A stretch of DNA of 64,000 bases from Clostridium paraputrificum. Its GTDB lineage: Bacteria > Bacillota > Clostridia > Clostridiales > Clostridiaceae. The position numbers were made by a program, and so were the translations under genes. Location of the stretch: positions 744,001 through 808,000 of the forward strand of contig NZ_UAWH01000005.1 of NCBI RefSeq assembly GCF_900447045.1, given 5' to 3'. Below, piece after piece: positions 16,621-25,084 of the stretch. Positions within the stretch are counted from its first letter, which is position 1. Every line of letters begins with the position of its first letter. Under the pieces are notes generated by a model. The model ran no database searches. It had not been told where the DNA came from and saw only the letters and a list, made by a program, of their open reading frames with translations.

Positions 16621-19227
16621 ATGGAAAAGATATTAATTTTAGATTCTAACTCCCTTATGAATAGGGCCTTTTATGCACTACCTCCTTTAACGAATAGTGA
16701 GGGTGTTCATACAAATGCAATATATGGGTTTACAAATATGTTATTTAAGATGCAAGAGGAGATTAAACCAGACTATATAGTTGCTGCTTTTGATAAGAAA
16801 GCACCTACATTTAGACATAAAGAGTATGAAGATTATAAATCTGGTAGAAAAAAAATGCCGCCTGAACTTGCAGAGCAGTTTCCTATAATAAAAGAGTTAT
16901 TAACTCTTATGGGAATTAATATATATGAGATTGATGGGTTTGAAGCAGATGATATTATAGGTACAGTTTCAAGACTATCAGAGAAAAATAATATTGAAAG
17001 CTTTATAGTTACTGGAGATAAGGATGCTCTTCAATTAGCATCAGAACACACAAATGTAGTAATAACTAAAAAGGGTGTTAGTGAAACTGCTGTATATAAT
17101 GAAAAGGCATTTATAGATGAATTTGGAGTGACTCCAACTCAATTTATAGATGTAAAAGGGCTTATGGGAGATAAGTCTGATAATATACCAGGAGTTCCAG
17201 GTATTGGAGAGAAAACTGCATTTAAACTTATTCAGACATATGGATCAGTTGAAGGTGTATTAAGTAATATTGATGAAATTAGTGGTAAAAAATTAAAGGA
17301 AAACTTAACTACATATAGTGAGCAAGCAATATTTTCAAAAAAGCTAGCTACTATAATGACAGAGGTTCCTATAGATATAAGTCTTAAAGATATAAAAAAC
17401 AAAGATGGTTATGATAGGGAGAAGCTTAAGAAGTATCTATTTAAGTTACAGATGAAATCATTAGTTTCAAAACTTGGAATAGATTCTGATGAAGAAAAGG
17501 AAGATAGTACACTAATAAGCAAAGTAGCTACTATAGAAGAATTAAAGAAATTATTAGCTTCATGCAATGAGAAGGTATATATATCTTATAATACATTTGA
17601 TTCATCTTTATACTCAAAGATAGAAGTAAATAAGATGTTTATTGGTGTTAAAGGTAGTGTAAGTGAAATTTTACTTAATGATATTTATTTAGAGAATAAA
17701 GAAGAGGCATTAAATATAATTAAGGCTTTTATGGAAAATGATAAGGTAAAGAAGGTTATCCATAACTGTAAGAACTTAATTACAATTTTAAGCAAGCACA
17801 ATATAGAGCTTAAGGGATTAGAGTTCGACACTGCTATAGCTGCTTATATAATAGATTCATCTAAAGGTGAATATAATTTAAATACATTAGTTAATGAGTA
17901 TTTAGGAGAAGATCCAAAGGGAACAGCTGAAGAGATTGAAGCAAAATTGGCGTCATATCTAGATGAGTTATATACTGAACTTAAGGGTAGGATAGAAGAT
18001 GATAAGATGGAAGAGCTTTATTATAAAGTGGAACTTCCACTTGTATATGTTTTGTCAGCTATGGAAAAGGAAGGCTTTAATATAGACCATAATATGCTTA
18101 AGGATCTTCAAATAAAGTTTAGAGAAGAAATAGATAGAACTCAAAAAGAAATTTATGAACTTGCAGAAGAGGAATTTAATATAAATTCTCCTAAGCAATT
18201 AGGAAAAATACTATTTGAAAAGATGGATTTACCTGTTATTAAGAAAACTAAGACAGGATATTCAACTAATGCAGAGGTATTAGAAAAATTATCAGATAAA
18301 CATGAAATAATACCAAAAATTATTTATTACAGACAAATAACAAAGTTGAATTCTACCTATGTAGAAGGGCTTCAAAATGTAATAGATGAAGATGGTAAAA
18401 TACATTCAAGTTTTAATCAATTAGTAACGACAACAGGAAGATTATCAAGTACAGAACCTAATCTTCAAAATATTCCTATTAAATATGAAATGGGAAGAGA
18501 GATAAGAAAAGTCTTTATTCCAGAAGGAAGTAATGATACCCTACTTTCATGCGATTATTCTCAAATTGAATTAAGAGTTTTAGCTCATATGTCTAATGAT
18601 GAGAATATGATTGATGCATTTAAGCATCATAGTGATATTCATAGAAAGACTGCTTCTGAGGTATTTAATGTACCAGTTGAAGAAGTTACATCACTTATGA
18701 GAAGTAGAGCAAAAGCAGTTAACTTTGGTATTGTTTATGGAATTAGTGATTTTTCTCTTGCACAAGATTTAAAGATAACTAAGAAAGAGGCAGGAGAGTA
18801 TATGGATATTTATTTTGAAAGATATCCTAAGATTAAGTCATATTTAGAAGAGATTGTTAGTAAAGCTAAAGAAGAGGGATTTGTTTTAACAATATTAAAT
18901 AGAAGAAGATTCATACCAGAAATAAAGTCTTCTAATAAAATCGTAAAAGCTCTTGGAGAAAGATTAGCTATGAATGCTCCAATTCAAGGAAGTGCAGCAG
19001 ATATTATAAAGATAGCTATGGTTAACGTATATAATAGGCTAAGAGAGGAAAAACTAAAGAGTAAACTGATTTTACAGGTTCACGATGAACTTATTCTTAA
19101 TGTAAAGCCAGAAGAAGAAGAAATAGTAAGAAAACTAGTTAAAGATGAGATGGAGAACGCAGTTAAGTTACATGTACCTATGGAGGTAGATGTAAATGAA
19201 GGTCACACTTGGTATGAAGCTAAGTAA
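16621..19227 (+). CDS. polA: DNA polymerase I
   Basis: An 868-residue family A polymerase for gap filling and Okazaki fragment maturation. An N-terminal 5'-nuclease domain (1-290, with GDKSDNIPGVPGIGEKTA), a middle 3'-5' exonuclease-fold domain (300-460) and a C-terminal polymerase domain (470-868) are evident. Polymerase motifs are motif A DYSQIELR (D645), the O-helix RSRAKAVNFGIVYG and motif C H821-D-E823. The middle domain lacks the DTE-type metal ligands where expected (YNTFDSS), so proofreading is probably lost, as in many Gram-positive PolI enzymes. ATG at 16621 follows GGAGG; an in-frame TTG at 16609 would overlap the Shine-Dalgarno. coaE follows after 13 nt. Confidence 0.96.
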   Translation: MEKILILDSNSLMNRAFYALPPLTNSEGVHTNAIYGFTNMLFKMQEEIKPDYIVAAFDKKAPTFRHKEYEDYKSGRKKMPPELAEQFPIIKELLTLMGINIYEIDGFEADDIIGTVSRLSEKNNIESFIVTGDKDALQLASEHTNVVITKKGVSETAVYNEKAFIDEFGVTPTQFIDVKGLMGDKSDNIPGVPGIGEKTAFKLIQTYGSVEGVLSNIDEISGKKLKENLTTYSEQAIFSKKLATIMTEVPIDISLKDIKNKDGYDREKLKKYLFKLQMKSLVSKLGIDSDEEKEDSTLISKVATIEELKKLLASCNEKVYISYNTFDSSLYSKIEVNKMFIGVKGSVSEILLNDIYLENKEEALNIIKAFMENDKVKKVIHNCKNLITILSKHNIELKGLEFDTAIAAYIIDSSKGEYNLNTLVNEYLGEDPKGTAEEIEAKLASYLDELYTELKGRIEDDKMEELYYKVELPLVYVLSAMEKEGFNIDHNMLKDLQIKFREEIDRTQKEIYELAEEEFNINSPKQLGKILFEKMDLPVIKKTKTGYSTNAEVLEKLSDKHEIIPKIIYYRQITKLNSTYVEGLQNVIDEDGKIHSSFNQLVTTTGRLSSTEPNLQNIPIKYEMGREIRKVFIPEGSNDTLLSCDYSQIELRVLAHMSNDENMIDAFKHHSDIHRKTASEVFNVPVEEVTSLMRSRAKAVNFGIVYGISDFSLAQDLKITKKEAGEYMDIYFERYPKIKSYLEEIVSKAKEEGFVLTILNRRRFIPEIKSSNKIVKALGERLAMNAPIQGSAADIIKIAMVNVYNRLREEKLKSKLILQVHDELILNVKPEEEEIVRKLVKDEMENAVKLHVPMEVDVNEGHTWYEAK

Positions 19228-19240
19228 GGGGGCATAGAAA

Positions 19241-19837
19241 ATGTTGAAGATAGGGCTTACTGGTGGGATAGGTACAGGAAAAAGTACTGTGTCTAGAATG
19301 CTTATAGCATCAGGTTTTAAAGTGCTAGATGCAGATTTAGTAGCAAGGCAAGTACTAATACAATATCCCGAAATATTAGATAAGGTAAGAATAGAATTTG
19401 GTGAAGGTTTTTTCGATTGGAGAGGGGAATTTAGAAGAAAAGAGTTTGGAAACCACATTTTTAGATTTCCTAAATTAAGAGTTAAATATGAAAATATAAT
19501 AATTCCATATATAAAGAAAGAAATTAACTTGGCCTTTGAAAGATACGAGCAAAATGGTGTTAGTTTAGTAATACTGGATGCACCAACTTTAATTGAAAAT
19601 AATCTTCATGAAGATATGGATTATGTAATTTTAGTTTGGGCAGATAATACAACTCAGGTTCAAAGAGTAAAAACAAGAGATAAGCTTTCGAATAATGATG
19701 CCATAAGTAGAATTAATGCTCAAATGCCAATAGAAGAAAAGAAAAAGTATGCCAATATACTTATTGATAATAATGGAGAGTTAGTAAAAACTAAGAATCA
19801 GGTAGATGAGCTGGTTAAATTCTTAAAAATAATATAA
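19241..19837 (+). CDS. coaE: Dephospho-CoA kinase
   Basis: A 198-residue P-loop kinase that phosphorylates dephospho-CoA in the last step of CoA synthesis. The Walker A motif is G8-GIGTGKS15. DADxxAR (D31 onward) and LDAPTLIE in the CoA-binding part are conserved. It lies 13 nt after polA with a GGGGG-type site and is very likely in the same operon, an arrangement common in Firmicutes. Length is normal. Confidence 0.95.
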   Translation: MLKIGLTGGIGTGKSTVSRMLIASGFKVLDADLVARQVLIQYPEILDKVRIEFGEGFFDWRGEFRRKEFGNHIFRFPKLRVKYENIIIPYIKKEINLAFERYEQNGVSLVILDAPTLIENNLHEDMDYVILVWADNTTQVQRVKTRDKLSNNDAISRINAQMPIEEKKKYANILIDNNGELVKTKNQVDELVKFLKII

Positions 19838-19853
19838 TATCGAGGGAGTAAGA

Positions 19854-20396
19854 ATGAAGCTTAAAAGATTAATTATAATATTAGTGGTAATAGTAGCAGT
19901 TTATTTTAGTGGAGAATTCGTATTGAAGACATATTTATTTCCTTTTAAGCATAAAGAAGCAATTGTTAAGTACTCAGAAGAATATAATTTGGATCCATAT
20001 CTAGTATTAGCAGTAATTAAGGCAGAGAGTAAATTTAAAGCTGATGCTGAATCACATAAAGGTGCTATTGGGTTAATGCAAATTACAGGAGATACAGCAG
20101 ATTGGATAGCAATACAAATGGGACTTGAGGATTATGATAGAAGTAAGTTGTATGATGAAGATTATAGTATAATGATGGGATGTTGGTACTTAGATAACTT
20201 AAGAACTGAGTTTGGAGTACTAGATAATTATATTGCAGCTTATAATGCAGGGAGAGGAAATGTAAACAAGTGGTTAAATAACGAGGAGTATTCAAAAGAT
20301 GGTAAGATCTTAGATTATATACCGTTTAAAGAAACAAAAAAGTATGTGGATAGGGTAAATTCATATTACAAAATATATAAGGCAATATATGAATAG
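19854..20396 (+). CDS. Membrane-anchored lytic transglycosylase (SLT family)
   Basis: A 180-residue enzyme with an uncleaved N-terminal membrane anchor (residues 5-20) and an SLT domain. The catalytic glutamate is E58 in AVIKAESKF, followed by GAIGLMQIT (71-79) and the AAYNAGRGNV motif near 145. It cleaves peptidoglycan between MurNAc and GlcNAc with 1,6-anhydro product formation. It sits 16 nt after coaE in the polA operon. The small size and anchor suggest a local wall-remodelling role. The start is supported by CGAGGGAG. Confidence 0.9.
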   Translation: MKLKRLIIILVVIVAVYFSGEFVLKTYLFPFKHKEAIVKYSEEYNLDPYLVLAVIKAESKFKADAESHKGAIGLMQITGDTADWIAIQMGLEDYDRSKLYDEDYSIMMGCWYLDNLRTEFGVLDNYIAAYNAGRGNVNKWLNNEEYSKDGKILDYIPFKETKKYVDRVNSYYKIYKAIYE

Positions 20397-20413
20397 ATTA
20401 TATAGGGGGCAAT

Positions 20414-21535
20414 ATGAGGAAAAAGAATACAGTAGTAGTTTTAATAGCATTGGTTGTTTTAGTTGGATTTGGAATGTATTATTTTAAGCCGTATTTATTA
20501 CCAATAAATAGTGGGGTTGTATGGTCAGAAAATGTGGTGTCTGAGCGAGAGCAAATATTATTAGATTTTGTTAATGATAAATTAACTGATGAAAAAGGTG
20601 GAATAAAAACAAACTATACAGAAGAGAATTCAGATGGAGATATTACAAAAGGAAGCTCTGTCTTATCAGAATCAGAGGGGCTAATGCTTATATACTATTT
20701 ACATAGAGGAAGTAAAGAAGATTTTAATAGAACTCTTCAATATATAAAAGAAAACATGATTCTTGAAAGTGGAGTTATAAGCTGGAGAGTTGAAGGGAAT
20801 AAGCCTTCGTTGACATCAGCTACTATTGATGACCTAAGAATAATTAAAGCTTTATTATTAGCTACAGAAAAGTGGAAGGATCAGAGCTATAGAAGAATGG
20901 CTTTAAATATTTCCCAGGGAATAAAAAAAGATCTATTAGAAAATGACTTGCTATCAGACTTTAATGATGGATATAACAAAAGTAAAAAAACGACTTTGTG
21001 TTATTTAGATCTTCAGACTATAAAGCTTTTATCTAATCTAGATAGTGATTATAAAGATGTATATAAAAAATCATTAGATATACTTGAGGGTGGATATATT
21101 AGTGATAGTGTACCTTTATATAAAAAAGAGTATAATTGGGAAGATTGTAGTTATGATGAAGGTGATATAGATATGCTTTTATCTACAATAGTAATATTAA
21201 ATAAACTTGATGCTGGTGAAGATGTATCTAAGAGTGTATCTTGGATAAAAGAGAGAATGCTTAATGATAAAAAGCTATATTCTACCTATAGTGTAAGTAA
21301 TGGAAGAGCGTTAAGTAATATAGAATCTACATCTATATATTCTAATGTAATTCAAATAGCAGCTGAAGTTGGAGATAAAGAACTTTATAATAGTTGTTTA
21401 TCAAGACTTCAGGAATTTCAAGTAATAAATCCTAGAAGTGATATTTATGGATCTTTTGGGGATGAAAATACTTTACAGGTATATTCATTTGATAATTTGA
21501 ATGCATTAATAGCTATGAGAAGAACTATTAATTAA
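20414..21535 (+). CDS. GH8-like (alpha/alpha)6-barrel protein, membrane anchored
   Basis: A 373-residue protein with an N-terminal signal anchor (7-22) and an extracellular helical domain. VLSESEGLMLIYYL (E86/E88) recalls the acid motif of glycoside hydrolase family 8, and ATIDDLRIIKALLLA (D139, D140) recalls the family's Asp motif. The overall helix-repeat pattern fits an (alpha/alpha)6 barrel. GH8 enzymes cut beta-1,4 glycans such as cellulose, chitosan or xylan; the real substrate here, possibly a wall or biofilm glycan, is unknown. It is 17 nt after the lytic transglycosylase and ends the polA operon. Confidence 0.6.
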   Translation: MRKKNTVVVLIALVVLVGFGMYYFKPYLLPINSGVVWSENVVSEREQILLDFVNDKLTDEKGGIKTNYTEENSDGDITKGSSVLSESEGLMLIYYLHRGSKEDFNRTLQYIKENMILESGVISWRVEGNKPSLTSATIDDLRIIKALLLATEKWKDQSYRRMALNISQGIKKDLLENDLLSDFNDGYNKSKKTTLCYLDLQTIKLLSNLDSDYKDVYKKSLDILEGGYISDSVPLYKKEYNWEDCSYDEGDIDMLLSTIVILNKLDAGEDVSKSVSWIKERMLNDKKLYSTYSVSNGRALSNIESTSIYSNVIQIAAEVGDKELYNSCLSRLQEFQVINPRSDIYGSFGDENTLQVYSFDNLNALIAMRRTIN

Positions 21536-21546
21536 ATATTATATTA

Positions 21547-21576
21547 AGAGGAATTGCAAAGCAATTTCTCTTTTTT
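21547..21576 (+). terminator. Terminator of the polA operon
   Basis: AGAGGAATTGC, loop AAA, GCAATTTCTCT, then TTTTT. Confidence 0.88.
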
Positions 21577-21661
21577 GTCCAAAAGTTAAGTATGAATATG
21601 AATTTTTGTTATGGATTTGAGAAGAATAAAATTGTTAGGAAATTGTAACATTTTAAAATTA

Positions 21662-21692
21662 ATGACCAACAGTCATAAAAGTGTGTTATAAT
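21662..21692 (+). promoter_or_regulatory. Promoter with TetR-type palindrome upstream of the YhgE/Pip gene
   Basis: ATGAC-CAACA-GTCAT is an inverted repeat at 21662-21676. TATAAT lies at 21687-21692, so the palindrome covers the -35 position. YhgE/Pip genes are often next to TetR-family repressors that bind such sites; none is adjacent here. Confidence 0.6.
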
Positions 21693-21728
21693 AATTTCAT
21701 CAATTTAACTAAAGGATGAGGTAATAAT

Positions 21729-23879
21729 ATGAAAAATGCATTAAGGATTTTTAAACGTGATCTAAAGAAGGTATTAACAAATTGGGTTGCACTTGTAGTA
21801 GTTATTGCACTAATAATATTACCAGCGCTATATGCCTGGTTTAATGTAAAGGCTATGTGGGATCCCTATGGAAATACAAGAGGGATAAAAATTGCTGTAG
21901 TTAATGAGGATATAGGTGCATCATTAGATGGTAAAGAAATTAATGTAGGAGAAGAGATTGTTAAGAAACTTGAAGAAAATGAAAATATAGGTTGGCAGTT
22001 CGTAGATAGAGAAGATGCTCAAGAAGGTGTTAGGACAGGAAAATACTATGCTAGTATGATAGTGCCAGAGGATTTTTCAAACAAACTTTTATCTATAACA
22101 GAAAATAGAATAATAGAGCCAACATTAGAATACACAGTTAATGAAAAGAGTAATTCTGTAGCACCTAAGATAACAGATAAAGGTGTAGGTACTGTTAAGG
22201 ATCAAGTAAGTGAGCAGGTTGTGGAGACAGTTGATGGAATTATTTTTAGTGTATTAAACAAAATTGGTGTTGAAGTAACAAACTCAAAGCCGGAAATAAG
22301 AAAATTAATTGATGTAATTTACAAATTAGATGAGGAAATGCCACAAATTGAAGAATTAATTAATAAGGCATATGATGGAACTATAACCGTAGATGAAATG
22401 GTAAATAAGATAAATGGATTAATGCCAACAATTGAAGATACTATAAATACAAGTCAAGATGTATTAGGAACAAGCAAGGAGTATTTAGATAAGGCAAAAG
22501 CATCATTGACACAGTTATCACCAGTTATTAAACAAGATTTAATAGTTGGTGAAAATGTAGTAGGAGGAATAAATAGCTTATTACAATCTATTGATGAAAA
22601 TACATCACCTGAAAAAGTAAAGGAAGTTCTTACAGCAATAAAAGGTAAGGTTGAGGGGTTAAACAATTCTGTAGAGTCATTAATTAAGCTATTAAAGTCT
22701 ATAAATAATTTAATTCATAATAAAGATTTAGATAATGCTATAGGAAATTTAACTAAAATAAAGGATGAAGTAGATAAGGTATTAGATTTAATAAATACAG
22801 GAATTGAGAGCGGTAATAATGAAGCTTTTAAAGATAAATTTAAGGACCTTCAAGAAAGAGTAGAAAGAATAGATTCAATATTAACAAGCATATTGGATAA
22901 TTATGATGGTAAAATAGTACCAGCATTAAATACTGGTATAGCTCAGTTAACTAAAATAGCAGATAATACTTCAATGCTAATGAATGAAGCAGAAAAAAGT
23001 ATACCTGATTTAAAGGATATACTAGCATTAATAGGAGAAGGCTCTAAACTTGGTAATGAGAAGCTAGGAGTTTTAAAAGAAAAGATGCCTACCTATAAAG
23101 AAAAGCTTCATGGATATGTAGAAAAGATAAAAGACCTTGATGATGAAGAGAAAATAGATAAGATATTAGACTTAATTACAGGAGACGCAAATGCTCAAAG
23201 TAAGTTCTTATCAAGTCCTATACAAGTAAATGAAACTAAGGTATTCCCAATTCCAAACTATGGATCAGGAATGTCCCCATTTTTCTCAGCTCTTTCTATG
23301 TGGATAGGAGCAGTGCTATTATTGTCATTGTTTACTACACATGCTAAAGATTTTGAGGATGGTACACAATTAAAACCTTATGAAGAATACTTAGGCAAAT
23401 ATTTATTCTTCTTAACCATGGGAGTACTTCAATCTGTTGTTATAACATTAGGAGATATCTTTATATTAAAAGCATATGTTGTACATCCAATTCTATTTGT
23501 TGTATATGGAGCTTTTATAAGCATTGTATTTGTTACAATAGTTTATACTTTAGTTTCTCTGTTTAGAAATGTAGGCAAAGCTTTAGCTGTAATTTTACTT
23601 GTATTACAGATAGCTGCTTCTGGTGGAACGTATCCAATAGAAGTTATGCCAGAATTTTTCCAAAGTATACATCCATTACTTCCATTTAAGTATGCTATTG
23701 GTGGTTTAAGGGAAGCTGTAGGAGGAATTGTACCAGAATTATTATCTAGAGATACAATAGTTTTAGCTGGATTTTTCTTAGTATTTTTAGTAATTGGAGT
23801 ATTAGGGAAAAAATATTTAAATAAAGCTTTAGATAAGTTTTCACGAAAATTAGAAGAAAGTGAAATTGTAGGTCACTAA
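21729..23879 (+). CDS. YhgE/Pip-family membrane protein
   Basis: A 716-residue protein. One TM helix near 20-40 (ALVVVIALIILPALYAWFN) is followed by the conserved Pip N-terminal region (GIKIAVVNEDIGA), a long extracytoplasmic coiled-coil/helical stretch (about 190-480) and a C-terminal block of five to six TM helices that resembles ABC-2 permeases. Members include the phage infection protein Pip of Lactococcus and B. subtilis YhgE; in other Firmicutes relatives help export envelope or type VII-type products. No type VII ATPase or WXG100 gene is nearby. Start has AAAGGATGAGG. Single gene between two terminators. Confidence 0.88.
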   Translation: MKNALRIFKRDLKKVLTNWVALVVVIALIILPALYAWFNVKAMWDPYGNTRGIKIAVVNEDIGASLDGKEINVGEEIVKKLEENENIGWQFVDREDAQEGVRTGKYYASMIVPEDFSNKLLSITENRIIEPTLEYTVNEKSNSVAPKITDKGVGTVKDQVSEQVVETVDGIIFSVLNKIGVEVTNSKPEIRKLIDVIYKLDEEMPQIEELINKAYDGTITVDEMVNKINGLMPTIEDTINTSQDVLGTSKEYLDKAKASLTQLSPVIKQDLIVGENVVGGINSLLQSIDENTSPEKVKEVLTAIKGKVEGLNNSVESLIKLLKSINNLIHNKDLDNAIGNLTKIKDEVDKVLDLINTGIESGNNEAFKDKFKDLQERVERIDSILTSILDNYDGKIVPALNTGIAQLTKIADNTSMLMNEAEKSIPDLKDILALIGEGSKLGNEKLGVLKEKMPTYKEKLHGYVEKIKDLDDEEKIDKILDLITGDANAQSKFLSSPIQVNETKVFPIPNYGSGMSPFFSALSMWIGAVLLLSLFTTHAKDFEDGTQLKPYEEYLGKYLFFLTMGVLQSVVITLGDIFILKAYVVHPILFVVYGAFISIVFVTIVYTLVSLFRNVGKALAVILLVLQIAASGGTYPIEVMPEFFQSIHPLLPFKYAIGGLREAVGGIVPELLSRDTIVLAGFFLVFLVIGVLGKKYLNKALDKFSRKLEESEIVGH

Positions 23880-23881
23880 GC

Positions 23882-23917
23882 AATTAAGATGAAGAGTTTC
23901 TTCATCTTAATTTTTAT
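23882..23917 (+). terminator. Terminator after YhgE/Pip gene
   Basis: AATTAAGATGAAGA, loop GTT, TCTTCATCTTAATTTTT. Confidence 0.88.
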
Positions 23918-23940
23918 AAATCAATTTAGGAGAGATAACT

Positions 23941-24861
23941 ATGGAAAAGTTTAGATTTATGGATTCAGAGGGTAAAAATATTTATGTTTATAAGTGGGAA
24001 CCTAAAGAGAAAAATATAAAAGGAGTTATTCAAATAGCTCATGGTATGACAGAAACAGCTTTAAGATATAGCTATTTTGCAGAAAAGTTAAATGAGGCGG
24101 GGTTTGTGGTATATGCTAATGATCATAGAGGGCATGGAAATACTGCATGCACAAAAGAAGAATTAGGATATATTGCAGATGAAGATGGATTTCATTGGAT
24201 GGTAGAGGATTTGAAGGAGCTTACAGATATAATAAAGATGCAATATCCTAATGTACCATTAATATTATTTGGTCATAGTATGGGATCTTTTTTAAGCCAA
24301 AGATATATACAACTTTATGGCGATAAAATTGATGGACTAATACTTTCAGGAACAAATGGAATACCTAAAAAGATAACTAAAATAGGAAGGCTAATTGCTG
24401 GCTGTGAAATAAAACTATATGGAAGAAAACATATAAGTAAAGTTATGGATAAGCTTTCTTTTGGCGATTTTAATAGCAATTTTAAACCTAATAGGACACA
24501 ATATGATTGGTTATGTTCAGTTGATGAAGAAGTTGATAAATATATTGCAGATGAAAAGTGTGGCTTTATTTGTTCTTCATCCTTCTATTATGATTTAATT
24601 AATGGATTATGGAAGATACATGAAAAAGAATCATTAAATAGGATACCAAGAAATTTACCAATATATATATTTGCAGGGGATAAAGATCCCGTAGGATATG
24701 AAGGAAAAGGAATAGAAAGTTTATTTAATTTATATAAAGAAATTCAAATAGAGGATGTTTCGTATAAACTGTATAAAGGTGGAAGACATGAAATGTTAAA
24801 TGAATGGAATAAAGATGATGTAATAAATGATATTTTAAAGTGGACAAGGAAGATTGTTTAA
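23941..24861 (+). CDS. Alpha/beta hydrolase, monoacylglycerol lipase/lysophospholipase-like
   Basis: A 306-residue cytosolic serine hydrolase. QIAHGMTE supplies the HG oxyanion element near 32-40, DHRGHG marks the second strand-turn, the nucleophile elbow is GHSMGS near 110-115, and a C-terminal GGRHEMLNE carries the catalytic His. The catalytic Asp is likely in FAGDKDPVG. Layout matches the Hydrolase_4/monoglyceride lipase group. Substrate is inferred, probably short glycerides or lysolipids. Start follows TAGGAGAG. Single gene with its own terminator. Confidence 0.87.
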   Translation: MEKFRFMDSEGKNIYVYKWEPKEKNIKGVIQIAHGMTETALRYSYFAEKLNEAGFVVYANDHRGHGNTACTKEELGYIADEDGFHWMVEDLKELTDIIKMQYPNVPLILFGHSMGSFLSQRYIQLYGDKIDGLILSGTNGIPKKITKIGRLIAGCEIKLYGRKHISKVMDKLSFGDFNSNFKPNRTQYDWLCSVDEEVDKYIADEKCGFICSSSFYYDLINGLWKIHEKESLNRIPRNLPIYIFAGDKDPVGYEGKGIESLFNLYKEIQIEDVSYKLYKGGRHEMLNEWNKDDVINDILKWTRKIV

Positions 24862-24878
24862 ATAAATAAAACTTTAAA

Positions 24879-24912
24879 GAAGAGATTCTGAATTTAAGAG
24901 TCTCTTTTTTTA
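24879..24912 (+). terminator. Terminator after hydrolase
   Basis: AAGAGATTCT pairs with AGAGTCTCTT (one wobble), followed by six T. Confidence 0.82.
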
Positions 24913-25084
24913 TGGCTATGTTAAATATAATAAAAAATATATATACGCTTTTTTACTAAACTGTCTTCATAAAAATAAAAAAATCTAATTTTAGACATTA
25001 AAAGAATTTATATATAATAAAAAACTTCATAACTTCACATATTTTAGAAAATAATGTAAAATAAGAGTGTGGGGAGATGATGAT

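Noticed and set aside
25067..25084. GTG start for histidine kinase 1
   Set aside because: It lies upstream of the GGGGAG site that fits the TTG at 25085; not fully excluded.
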